DNA from: JAIOIW01 sp050304175 | GTDB taxonomy: Bacteria; Pseudomonadota; Alphaproteobacteria; Rhizobiales; Rhizobiaceae | Assembly (NCBI GenBank): GCA_050304175.1 | Contig: JBNLDE010000174.1 | Location: 1 to 21,397, forward strand | DNA length: 21,397 nt | Reading direction: 5' to 3' | In this document: positions 1 to 7,064 of the stretch, piece by piece | How the letters are laid out: every line of letters starts with the position of its first letter | Position numbering within the stretch: the first letter of the stretch is position 1 | Position numbers and translations under genes: made by a program | Notes under the pieces: generated by a model | What the model saw: only the letters and a program-made list of their open reading frames with translations | Database searches by the model: none | What the model was told of the DNA's origin: nothing

Positions 1-202
1 ATGTTTTCCGTTCGCGTGACCCGACTGCCGGCACGTACGCCAGGGTTCCTGGGTCTGCCTGCAGAGCGCGAAGTCCGGGTTATTTGCGCGACTGGAGTGC
101 AGCATTCCGGAAGGGACGGGACCCTCAGGCAACAAGGCACATGCCGCAGCGGGGGGGGGCGGGCTCCGGTCCGCTCCCGTTCTTTCCGGCGAGCCGGACG
201 CT

Positions 203-2338
203 TCAAAGGGCGTTCAGCAGAAGTTGCGAACTAAGCAGCAGGCGGTAGCTGGCAGGGATGTCGACGTCAGGGGTCAGCCGAACCGAATCGGCGACGTAGT
301 CATCGAAGACCTTCTTCATGCGCCGGTAGAACGACTTGTCCAGAACCGCCAGACCGTTTTCGCTGTCGAGCAGGAAGCTGCGGTGATTGAGGTTCACGGA
401 TCCGAGGATGGAAAGCCGACCGTCTATCATCACGATCTTGGAGTGGAGCACTACCTTGGGCGCCTTGAACTCGTACATCTCGTAGGTGCCGGCATATTTT
501 TCGACGAATAACTGGTTGAGCCGCGTCAGTATCTGGCCGCCGAGATCGCCCTTCAGGTTGACGCGCGCCGCTATCGTGATGTGCACGCCGCGGTCATGGG
601 CCCGCTCCAGGGCAGCCGCGACGGGCGCCGGAGGGTTGAGATAGGGGGTGACGATTTCGATCGAATGCCGCGCGGCGTCGATCAGCTCGACATACCAGTT
701 CTCGAGCGCATTGCTGTCCTCGTAAGGCGATGACATGAAGTGGCGCATCCCGGTGAGCGGCATGCCGCGTTTTTCCACCGAGACCGAGAACGGGCGAAAG
801 GCGCTGGTGTCGGCGTCGCGGTTCCATAGGGTCGATAGATGTGCCGCCAGCGTGCGCACGGTGCGCTCGTCGGTCAGTTCGGCCTCGAAATCGTGATAGG
901 TCGCGAAATAGTTGAGCGAGAGCTTGCCGGGGCCCTCGTAATTCTGCAGCTCGGGATAGGCCGACAGGTCGACTGCTTCGGGGAATAAAAATCCGTCGTG
1001 GATGTTGCGGCCGCCGACTATGGCGCGCGTTTCCCCCCTGCGGCGTGACAATGTCACCAGCATCTTCACATGGCTGGTCCGGTGATAACGCGCGGCCTCG
1101 TCTTCGATATCGGAACCCCGCGGCGGATCCCAGATGAACTCCTGCAATTGGACGTTGGGATAGTCGGCGGCGAGTTTTTCGAGCGGGGCGCGATCCTTTT
1201 CGCGTTCCAGGATTTCTGTTGTGATGATGCGGATCGGCGTTCCTCGCCGCGCGTGATAACGCAGCATGCGCACGAAAACCGTCCCGGAAAAATCCGCCTT
1301 GATGTCGAGGTAGGACGCTATGATCAGTTCGAGTTTGGGCGCGTGCGAGAAGTCGAGCGGAAGATAGGGATCGCCCTTGTCGAATGCGGCATTGGACAGG
1401 CGGCGGCCGGTCAGCGCCTCCACCTTGGCATTGAAGCCCAGGCGGGATTCGGGCAGCAGCCGGATGCCGCGCACGGGAAGGATGCAACTCTGCGAAAGCC
1501 AGCGATCGGCAAAGAAGCTTTTCGAGAGCGGATCGAGCGACGCGGGCGGCGGCATTGCGCAAACATCGTAACGGCTGTCCATCCGGGCGATGGCCGGCTG
1601 CGTGGATTCCTCGCGCTCGAGCGCAATCGAGCGAGTGCTTCCGGTTCCGGCGGTGCGGATATCCAGCCGGCAGCCCTGTACGCGATTGTCGACGACAATC
1701 CGGGCGCGGTCGCGGTCTCCCGGTGCGACATTCACGGTAAAGGACGCGGCTGCCCGCAGCCGCAGCCGGCCGGCCGGCGTCTCGATTTGCGCGGGGCCGT
1801 CGCACCGGCCAGTGACGTGAAGCGGCTTGTCGGCGACCGAACGCAGGAAGATGGTGGTCGAGACGGCCTGGACGCCGGAAAAGCGGAAGACGTGATTTCC
1901 AACGGGCGTATGGTCGCCGAGATAGAGATAGGCGTCAGCGTTACGCCAGCGTCCGTCATAGCTGCGGATTCCGGGTCTTGCCGCCTTCAGCGGCGCGATC
2001 ATGCCGCCATCGACCGGTTTCGCCGCGCCGGCCGCGGTCCGGTAGCGCAGCTGGGTCTTGAGATTGGGGTATTGCGATATCTCGATGCCGTTGATGTCGA
2101 TCCCGGTTCCCAGGCGGATGCGCTTCAACTCGTTCCATCCGGTCAGGGCCGTCAACCGCCGTTCATATTCCCTGGCCGCGTCGTCCGGAGCGGCGGATGC
2201 GCCCGCCAGGAGACATGCCGTCGATGCCTTCGACTCCGTACACAAAGTGTCGACGGCCGACATGCGCGTACAGCCGGCGAGCGCAAAAACGATCGCGGCG
2301 AAAAACGCAAAAAGGGAGCCGCTTCGTTTCACTGTCAT
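203..2338 (-). CDS. Phospholipase D-family (two HKD motifs) lipoprotein
   Basis: Predicted membrane-anchored phosphatidyltransferase or phospholipase of the PLD superfamily, 711 residues from the ATG at 2338. A short charged n-region, a hydrophobic stretch and a lipobox LAGC (Cys23) mark a lipoprotein signal. Residues about 40-330 form an N-terminal region I do not recognise. Two PLD half-domains follow. The first holds H423-x-K425 and then GGRN at about 442-445, but the residue five after the Lys is Leu, not the usual Asp. The second is a full motif: H632-x-K634, D639, GS at 646-647 and N649. The overall plan resembles cardiolipin synthase C (YmdC/ClsC) types. An in-frame GTG at 2386 would add 16 residues ahead of the signal; GGAGG lies only one base before it, so I prefer the ATG, although that ATG has no clear ribosome site. 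The gene lies 89 bases behind the phospholipase A2-like gene on the same strand, which suggests joint transcription. Substrate is unknown. Confidence 0.85.
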   Translation of the reverse strand: MTVKRSGSLFAFFAAIVFALAGCTRMSAVDTLCTESKASTACLLAGASAAPDDAAREYERRLTALTGWNELKRIRLGTGIDINGIEISQYPNLKTQLRYRTAAGAAKPVDGGMIAPLKAARPGIRSYDGRWRNADAYLYLGDHTPVGNHVFRFSGVQAVSTTIFLRSVADKPLHVTGRCDGPAQIETPAGRLRLRAAASFTVNVAPGDRDRARIVVDNRVQGCRLDIRTAGTGSTRSIALEREESTQPAIARMDSRYDVCAMPPPASLDPLSKSFFADRWLSQSCILPVRGIRLLPESRLGFNAKVEALTGRRLSNAAFDKGDPYLPLDFSHAPKLELIIASYLDIKADFSGTVFVRMLRYHARRGTPIRIITTEILEREKDRAPLEKLAADYPNVQLQEFIWDPPRGSDIEDEAARYHRTSHVKMLVTLSRRRGETRAIVGGRNIHDGFLFPEAVDLSAYPELQNYEGPGKLSLNYFATYHDFEAELTDERTVRTLAAHLSTLWNRDADTSAFRPFSVSVEKRGMPLTGMRHFMSSPYEDSNALENWYVELIDAARHSIEIVTPYLNPPAPVAAALERAHDRGVHITIAARVNLKGDLGGQILTRLNQLFVEKYAGTYEMYEFKAPKVVLHSKIVMIDGRLSILGSVNLNHRSFLLDSENGLAVLDKSFYRRMKKVFDDYVADSVRLTPDVDIPASYRLLLSSQLLLNAL

Positions 2339-2427
2339 GCCCGGCCCGGTACTGCTACTCGCGACACTGGAAAGCCGATACCCCACGCCTCCAATCTGGC
2401 CGCCCCACCAAAATACTCCAACCGTCG

Positions 2428-2868
2428 CTACATCGGCTTCTCGAATTTCGGCAAGAATCCGTTCGGATAGATCTTGCAGATGTCGAGTGATGCGCCTTGC
2501 GCGATTACCGCGGCCTTGTGGCGCAATTTGGCCGATTGCAGCTTGTCTTGCGCCAGAATCCTGGCCCGCGTGGCCAGTTTCGCATCGCAGTCACAACGGT
2601 TACGGCCCGCACCGTAGCACAGGTCATGTGCACGGCAAGCGGCATCGAGCTGATCGACCGGCGCCACCGAGAAACTGGCATAGCGGCGTCCGTAACCGCA
2701 ATAATTGCCATAGCGGGTGGAGACAACCGAGACAACAGCCTTCTGCAACCCGGCCTCGACCGGATCCCGCGGCGGGGTATTCCAGGGATTGGCGCAGGCG
2801 GCCAGCGCCAGCAGAAGTATCGCCAGTACCGCCGCTCCGGCGATCGAATTCGGTTTCAAGGGCATCAT
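2428..2868 (-). CDS. Phospholipase A2-like lipoprotein
   Basis: Small predicted lipoprotein (146 residues) with the hallmarks of secreted, calcium-dependent phospholipase A2, which cuts the sn-2 acyl chain of phospholipids. After a hydrophobic signal with lipobox LAAC (Cys25) comes a calcium-loop-like stretch, YGNYCGYG, at about residues 53-60. Next is the catalytic helix motif DAACRAHDLCY with the His-Asp pair at about 81-82, then a Cys-rich CDCD. The Cys positions fit the usual disulfide pattern only in part: the canonical Cys-Cys before the active site is Ala-Cys here. An upstream GTG (2904) and a second ATG at 2865 are other possible starts. I chose the first of the two adjacent ATGs because it begins just before the signal; no good ribosome site is visible. 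The PLD-family lipoprotein gene follows on the same strand. The fold assignment is fairly safe; enzymatic activity is inferred. Confidence 0.75.
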   Translation of the reverse strand: MMPLKPNSIAGAAVLAILLLALAACANPWNTPPRDPVEAGLQKAVVSVVSTRYGNYCGYGRRYASFSVAPVDQLDAACRAHDLCYGAGRNRCDCDAKLATRARILAQDKLQSAKLRHKAAVIAQGASLDICKIYPNGFLPKFEKPM

Positions 2869-3020
2869 GTCAAGGTTTCGCCCGATGTTGATGCAACAGA
2901 TCACGGCCGGATCTCGCCACCATTTCTACGCTGGCGCGGGCGGCTGAACAATGGCCGTATTGTCCGCGATCTGACTGCCGGCCTCGAATTGAAGCCGATT
3001 TGCAGCTCATAACACTGTTT

Positions 3021-3905
3021 TCAGACCGTGAATTGTGCCCGGTCCTGCTCGGCACCTTCCTGGATAAACCGAACGACAGCCTGGATGCGCCGCAGGGGGC
3101 GCAGCGATTCGTGATAGACGATCCAGTAGGCGCGCCGGATCGGCGGGAAGGCCGGCAGGGCTATCAAGTCTTCATGGGCCTGCGCGACGAAGCTGTGCAG
3201 GATGCCGATGCCGGCGCCAGAGCGCACTGCCTCGACCTGGCCGAGCGCCGACGAGACGCAAAAGCCCGCTTTCCAGCCGGGGCAGATCTCAGCGGCGTAG
3301 TCGAGAGTGGGGTGAATCACGAGATCCTCGACATAGCCGACCAAACGGTGGCGCAGCAGATTGTCCGGATTGTCCGGAAGCCCGTGGGCACTGGCGTAAG
3401 CACGCGAGGCGTACAGCGCGAGCGTATAGTCGACCAGCTTGCCGGCCACCAGCCGGCCCTCCGACGGCCGTTCGACGGTGATCGCGATGTCGGCTTCGCG
3501 CCTGGACAGCGAGAACGACCGCGGCACCGGCACGAGCTGGATCGACAGCTCGGGCCAGATCTCGGCCAGTGTGCCCAGGCGCGGCGCCAGCCAAGCGACG
3601 CCGAAGCCGTCCGGCGCCCCGATGCGAACGGTTCCCGATACCTCGCTTTCCTCACGACCGAGCTCGGCGCGCGCTGCGATCATGTCGGCTTCCATGCGCT
3701 CGGCGATTTCCAGAAGCCGCTCTCCATCGGCCGTCAGCTGGGTTCCGGTGGTCTGGCGGTCGACGAGACGCGTTTTCAGCTCGGTCTCAAGCTGTGCGAG
3801 GCGGCGCGATACGGTCGCGTGGTTGAGGGCAAGCCGCCGCGCCGCGCCAAGGATCTGTCCCGCCCTGGCCACGGCCAGGAAAATGCGCATGTCGTCCCAG
3901 TTCAT
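3021..3905 (-). CDS. LysR-family transcriptional regulator
   Basis: A 294-residue LysR-type regulator. The N-terminal winged helix-turn-helix (about residues 2-60, MNWDDMRIFLAVARAGQILG... followed by the NHATVSRRLAQLE recognition region) is typical, with a periplasmic-binding-protein-like effector domain from about residue 88 on. The first residues (WDDMRIFLAVA) match the subfamily that often sits beside mmsA. The start at 3905 has GAAGG about ten bases upstream. A further in-frame ATG at 3956 would add 17 residues of non-LysR character. The gene is divergent from mmsA across 156 bases, so it probably controls mmsA and itself. The effector is unknown; a valine-pathway intermediate is a guess from context. 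Confidence 0.9.
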   Translation of the reverse strand: MNWDDMRIFLAVARAGQILGAARRLALNHATVSRRLAQLETELKTRLVDRQTTGTQLTADGERLLEIAERMEADMIAARAELGREESEVSGTVRIGAPDGFGVAWLAPRLGTLAEIWPELSIQLVPVPRSFSLSRREADIAITVERPSEGRLVAGKLVDYTLALYASRAYASAHGLPDNPDNLLRHRLVGYVEDLVIHPTLDYAAEICPGWKAGFCVSSALGQVEAVRSGAGIGILHSFVAQAHEDLIALPAFPPIRRAYWIVYHESLRPLRRIQAVVRFIQEGAEQDRAQFTV

Positions 3906-3932
3906 GTCGCCAACCTTCGATGCCGCACCAAT

Positions 3933-3962
3933 TGATGTTCCTTCATAGTAAAACATTAAAAT
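3933..3962 (+). promoter_or_regulatory. Putative mmsA promoter with LysR-type inverted repeat
   Basis: A sigma-70-like promoter TTGATG (3933-3938), 18-base spacer, TAAAAT (3957-3962) points to mmsA. It is overlaid by an inverted repeat ATGTT (3935-3939) with 12 bases to AACAT (3952-3956). Its span and position resemble LysR operator dyads. The repeat arms and promoter hexamers are visible; binding by the divergent LysR protein is inferred. Confidence 0.4.
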
Positions 3963-4061
3963 ATGCACAACGGCTGATGGCTGGCGCGCGTTGCATCGAC
4001 GGCTCCAAGCGCAGACAATGGTTTCCTGAACTGGTGCCGGAAGGGCAAAGGGAGAGACAAC

Positions 4062-5561
4062 ATGTACGAGATCGGGCACTTCATCGGCGGCAAGCGAGTT
4101 GCCGGCAAAAGCGGACGTTTCGCCGACATCTTCAATCCGGCAACCGGCGAGGTTCAGGGCAAGGTCGCGCTGGCCTCCAAGGACGAGCTCGATGCCGCGG
4201 TCGCGGCCGCGGCCGAAGCGCAGGTGGCCTGGGGGGCGACCAACCCGCAGCGCCGCGCCCGCGTCATGATGAAGCTCGGTGAACTGCTGAACCGCGACAT
4301 GGACAAGCTGGCCGAGGCGCTGAGCCGCGAACACGGCAAGACCTTTCCGGACGCCAAGGGCGACGTGCAGCGCGGCCTCGAGGTGGTCGAGGTGTGCATG
4401 GGTGCGCCGAGCCTGCTCAAGGGCGAATTTACCGATTCCGGCGGCCCGGGCATCGATCTCTATTCGATGCGCCAGCCTCTGGGCGTCGTTGCCGGCATCA
4501 CGCCGTTCAACTTCCCAGCGATGATCCCGCTATGGAAACTCGCGCCGGCGCTCTCGGCCGGCAACGCGATGATCCTGAAACCGTCGGAACGCGATCCGTC
4601 GGTGCCGATGATGATCGCGGAGCTGCTTCAGGAAGCCGGCCTGCCGGACGGCGTGTTCCAGGTGGTGAATGGCGACAAGGAGTCGGTCGACGCGATTCTC
4701 GACAATGAGACCATTCAGGCCGTCGGGTTCGTCGGGTCCACGCCGATCGCGCAATACATCTACGGCCGCGCCTGCTCCAACGGCAAGCGCGCCCAGTGTT
4801 TCGGCGGCGCCAAGAACCACATGATCATCATGCCCGACGCGGACATGGACAAGGCCGCCGATGCGCTGATCGGTGCGGGCTTCGGTGCGGCGGGCGAGCG
4901 CTGCATGGCCATTTCTGTCGCGGTGCCGGTTGGCGACAAGACCGCCGACGCGCTGGTCGAGCGGCTGCTGCCGCGCGTCGAGAAGCTGAAGGTCGGTCCC
5001 TATACCGCGGGCGACGACGTCGACTACGGTCCGCTGGTTACGAAGGCTGCCAAGGAGCGCGTGCTCGGCCTGATCGATTCAGGCGTCGAGCAGGGCGCCA
5101 GCCTGCTTGCCGACGGGCGCAACTTTTCGCTGCAGGGCTATGAGAACGGCTTCTTTGTCGGCCCGACGCTGTTCGACAACGTCACGCCTGACATGGACAT
5201 CTACAAGGAAGAGATCTTCGGGCCCGTACTCTCCCAGGTTCGCACCCAGAGCTACGAGGAGGCGCTGAAGCTGACCATGGACAACCCCTATGGCAACGGC
5301 ACGGCCATTTTCACGGCTGATGGCGACACGGCGCGCGATTTTGCCAACCGCGTCAATGTCGGCATGGTCGGCATCAACTTCCCGATCCCGGTTCCGCTGA
5401 GCTACCACACCTTCGGAGGCTGGAAGAAGTCCGCCTTCGGCGACCTTAACCAGTACGGGCCGGATGCTTTCCGCTTCTACACCAAGACCAAGACGGTCAC
5501 GGCGCGCTGGTTCTCCGGCATCAAGGAAGGCGGCGAGTTCCACTTCAAGGCGATGGACTGA
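4062..5561 (+). CDS. mmsA: CoA-acylating methylmalonate-semialdehyde dehydrogenase (MmsA)
   Basis: Cytoplasmic aldehyde dehydrogenase that converts methylmalonate semialdehyde (or malonate semialdehyde) with CoA and NAD+ to propionyl-CoA (or acetyl-CoA), CO2 and NADH. It is the last specific step of valine catabolism and also occurs in inositol catabolism. The 499 residues match the family length. Visible motifs: ITPFNFP at 146-152 and FVGST at 223-227 (NAD site), GGAKNH at about 248-253 where this CoA-acylating family has Asn in place of the usual catalytic Glu, catalytic Cys281 in GERCM, and EEIFGPVL at about 383-390. The start is supported by GGGAGAG a few bases upstream. A LysR gene is divergent on its left and a strong terminator lies 26 bases after the stop, so this looks like a single-gene transcript. 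Confidence 0.95.
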   Translation: MYEIGHFIGGKRVAGKSGRFADIFNPATGEVQGKVALASKDELDAAVAAAAEAQVAWGATNPQRRARVMMKLGELLNRDMDKLAEALSREHGKTFPDAKGDVQRGLEVVEVCMGAPSLLKGEFTDSGGPGIDLYSMRQPLGVVAGITPFNFPAMIPLWKLAPALSAGNAMILKPSERDPSVPMMIAELLQEAGLPDGVFQVVNGDKESVDAILDNETIQAVGFVGSTPIAQYIYGRACSNGKRAQCFGGAKNHMIIMPDADMDKAADALIGAGFGAAGERCMAISVAVPVGDKTADALVERLLPRVEKLKVGPYTAGDDVDYGPLVTKAAKERVLGLIDSGVEQGASLLADGRNFSLQGYENGFFVGPTLFDNVTPDMDIYKEEIFGPVLSQVRTQSYEEALKLTMDNPYGNGTAIFTADGDTARDFANRVNVGMVGINFPIPVPLSYHTFGGWKKSAFGDLNQYGPDAFRFYTKTKTVTARWFSGIKEGGEFHFKAMD

Positions 5562-5587
5562 TCGCCAGAGCCGGACAAGACAAGAAG

Positions 5588-5615
5588 GCCGCGCGGGCAA
5601 CCCGCGCGGCTTTTT
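5588..5615 (+). terminator. Rho-independent terminator after mmsA
   Basis: A perfect 10-bp stem, GCCGCGCGGG (5588-5597) pairing with CCCGCGCGGC (5601-5610), with loop CAA and a run of five T (5611-5615). It ends mmsA. It lies between two convergent genes; on the minus strand it is followed by a less uniform T-rich stretch, so it may also slow transcripts of the XRE gene. Confidence 0.9.
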
Positions 5616-5625
5616 CGTGCCGGTC

Positions 5626-5835
5626 CTATTCGTCCTCGACGAATTCCAGCAGGTCGCCGGGCTGGCACTCGAGCGCCTGACAGATTTTCGCCAGGGTTTC
5701 GAAGCGAACGCCTTTCACCTTGCCGGACTTGAGCAGTGACAGGTTTTGCTCGGTGATCCCGATGCGCTCGGCGAGTTCGCGCGAGCGCATCTTGCGTTTG
5801 GCCAGCATGACATCGAGATTGACGATAATCGGCAT
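5626..5835 (-). CDS. XRE/Cro-C1 family small DNA-binding regulator (YozG-like)
   Basis: A 69-residue stand-alone helix-turn-helix protein. The core RSRELAERIGITEQNLSLLK followed by RFETLAKICQALECQPGDLLEF is the standard Cro/C1-type fold found in very short regulators. It starts at ATG 5835, overlapping the stop of the DUF2975 gene by one base (TGATG), so translation is probably coupled. Small regulators of this type are commonly paired with DUF2975 membrane proteins (the Bacillus YoaS/YozG arrangement). The likely target is the promoter region at 6384-6455 upstream of its own operon. Confidence 0.88.
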   Translation of the reverse strand: MPIIVNLDVMLAKRKMRSRELAERIGITEQNLSLLKSGKVKGVRFETLAKICQALECQPGDLLEFVEDE

Positions 5836-6383
5836 CAGATGATCTGCCGGTTTTCGTCGTCGATTTCGGCGGCCAGGGCCATCAGCCGGCCGGTTATGAA
5901 CAGGATTCCCGACAGGAGCAGGCTCATCAGCTCACCGGTGCCGACCTGCACCGTCACGAAACCCTCGCCGGGACGCGCGCCGGTGCTGTAGATCAGCGAC
6001 GTAACCGGCGGAAGCAGCAGCATCAAGCCGGCATTGATCGCGAAAGCGATGCCGGCAAGGCCGAGGTTACGACCCACCGCAGCATCGGCGAGGTCAGAAC
6101 GGGCGGCGGCGGCGAAGGCCTGGCGCAACGCATTTAACGCATACAGGAATACGGCGGCTTGCACCGCTATCACGACGAGAACGAGTATCGCCGCCGTGCG
6201 GCCGAGCGGCAGCTTGCGCCCCCCGAACTTTTCCGCCAGCAGGCCGGCCATCCATTGCGGGTCATCGATCGTCAGGACGGCGACAACCGCCATCGTGATC
6301 CCCACGAGAGCCATCATGGCGGCGATCGACATTGCCATTCGCCCTGAAAGCCGCCGGGCACGGATGCGTTTTTGTTCCGTCAT
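5835..6383 (-). CDS. DUF2975 family integral membrane protein
   Basis: A 182-residue protein with four predicted membrane segments (about residues 17-40, 60-84, 107-131 and 148-170) and a short basic N-terminus (MTEQKRIRARR). The length, four-helix pattern and pairing with a tiny XRE regulator fit DUF2975 (YoaS-like). The family's biochemical role is not known; a membrane partner that senses or sequesters the regulator is one idea from context only. The ATG at 6383 has AAGG 8-11 bases upstream and sits about 22 bases after a well-formed promoter. Longer in-frame extension upstream reads into the divergent gene and was rejected. Confidence 0.8.
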   Translation of the reverse strand: MTEQKRIRARRLSGRMAMSIAAMMALVGITMAVVAVLTIDDPQWMAGLLAEKFGGRKLPLGRTAAILVLVVIAVQAAVFLYALNALRQAFAAAARSDLADAAVGRNLGLAGIAFAINAGLMLLLPPVTSLIYSTGARPGEGFVTVQVGTGELMSLLLSGILFITGRLMALAAEIDDENRQII

Positions 6384-6393
6384 GTATCTTGCC

Positions 6394-6440
6394 TTATTGT
6401 CTTCATAATTTATCGTAATACAATAAAATATGTCTGTCAA
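6394..6440. promoter_or_regulatory. Overlapping divergent promoters with 7-bp inverted repeat
   Basis: Minus-strand promoter for the DUF2975/XRE operon: TTGACA (plus coordinates 6440-6435), 17-base spacer, TACGAT (6417-6412). Plus-strand promoter for the lipoprotein gene: TTGTCT (6397-6402), 16-base spacer, TACAAT (6419-6424). The two are interleaved, so polymerase cannot occupy both at once. A perfect inverted repeat TTATTGT (6394-6400) / ACAATAA (6420-6426) covers the plus-strand -35 and -10. It is a candidate operator for the XRE protein; that assignment is inferred. Confidence 0.5.
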
Positions 6441-6455
6441 ACAAGGAATGTTGTC

Positions 6456-7064
6456 ATGCGTTTCCGGGCTCTTCGCCGCCTTCAGCCTACCCTGTCCGCT
6501 GCCTTGCTTGCCTTCCTGACTGGTTGCGCCTCGGTCAACCCGGTAGCGTTGGCCCGGCTCGCGTCCTTCGACCCGCTGTCGGCGGATCCCGCCGCGATCA
6601 GTGTGGCGGTTGTGGCGCCGAAATCGATCCGTCTGCGCGATGGCGACGCGACGCTGAAGCTGGCACTCGACGCAGCCAATCCCAAATGGCGTTTCGACGA
6701 GACGATCGAACTGGAAGTGGCGGTGCTGGTGGGAGCGGAAGGTATCGCCCACGACCCGGCGCGCGAAACTCTCACCATGGCGCGCATTGGCGAGGCCGAT
6801 CTCGCCCGTATGCGCGCCGCGCAGCAGAAGGCGCTGGCCCACAAGGCTACTGGCGAGGGGAAAGGCAAGGGGTCGATTTCCGTCGGCGTCGGAGGCGGTT
6901 GCACTATTGCGCCGCTTCCGGAAGGCCCGCTCGCGGTCAGCATCTACATGCGGACCGACCCGGCTGGCGACTATTTCCAGCTCGTCGGCGGCCAGGACCT
7001 GAGAAAGCTTGCCGGCGGAAAACTGGTGGACAACATCAAACCATGCGAGCCGTCAGCGCACTGA
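6456..7064 (+). CDS. Predicted lipoprotein of unknown function
   Basis: I do not recognise a named family. The 202-residue product starts MRFRALRRLQP, continues with a hydrophobic segment and ends its signal at lipobox LTGC (Cys24), so it should be a lipid-anchored periplasmic or outer-membrane protein. The body is rich in beta-prone segments (AISVAVVAPKSIRLRDGDA; TIELEVAVLV), then a charged stretch at about 120-145, then a Gly-rich GSISVGVGGGC. Start ATG 6456 has AAGGA (6443-6447) eight bases upstream. It is divergent from the DUF2975/XRE pair with interlocked promoters. Its last 12 bases overlap the end of the convergent gntR-type gene. Confidence 0.8.
   Translation: MRFRALRRLQPTLSAALLAFLTGCASVNPVALARLASFDPLSADPAAISVAVVAPKSIRLRDGDATLKLALDAANPKWRFDETIELEVAVLVGAEGIAHDPARETLTMARIGEADLARMRAAQQKALAHKATGEGKGKGSISVGVGGGCTIAPLPEGPLAVSIYMRTDPAGDYFQLVGGQDLRKLAGGKLVDNIKPCEPSAH

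Noticed and set aside
184..200. Hairpin TCCGG...CCGGA after the PLD-like gene
   Set aside because: Short stem, and no T run follows on the minus strand, so it does not qualify as a terminator.
1..234. Open frame of 77 codons at the left edge, plus strand
   Set aside because: Arg-rich composition without recognisable motif, no visible ribosome site because it starts at the window edge, and it overlaps the end of the PLD-like gene. The 202 bases left of that gene hold nothing else I can support beyond the G9 tract.
1070..2470. Long plus-strand open frame opposite the PLD-like gene (466 codons)
   Set aside because: It is an antisense shadow of a gene with clear HKD motifs and a lipoprotein signal; long opposite-strand frames are normal in GC-rich DNA.
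3906..4334. N-terminal extension of the LysR frame into mmsA
   Set aside because: The extra residues do not resemble a LysR N-terminus and overlap the divergent mmsA gene. The start at 3905 has a ribosome site and gives the normal family length.
6384..6842. N-terminal extension of the DUF2975 frame into the divergent lipoprotein gene
   Set aside because: The extension is antisense to a gene with a clear lipoprotein signal, and a strong promoter sits between it and the ATG at 6383.
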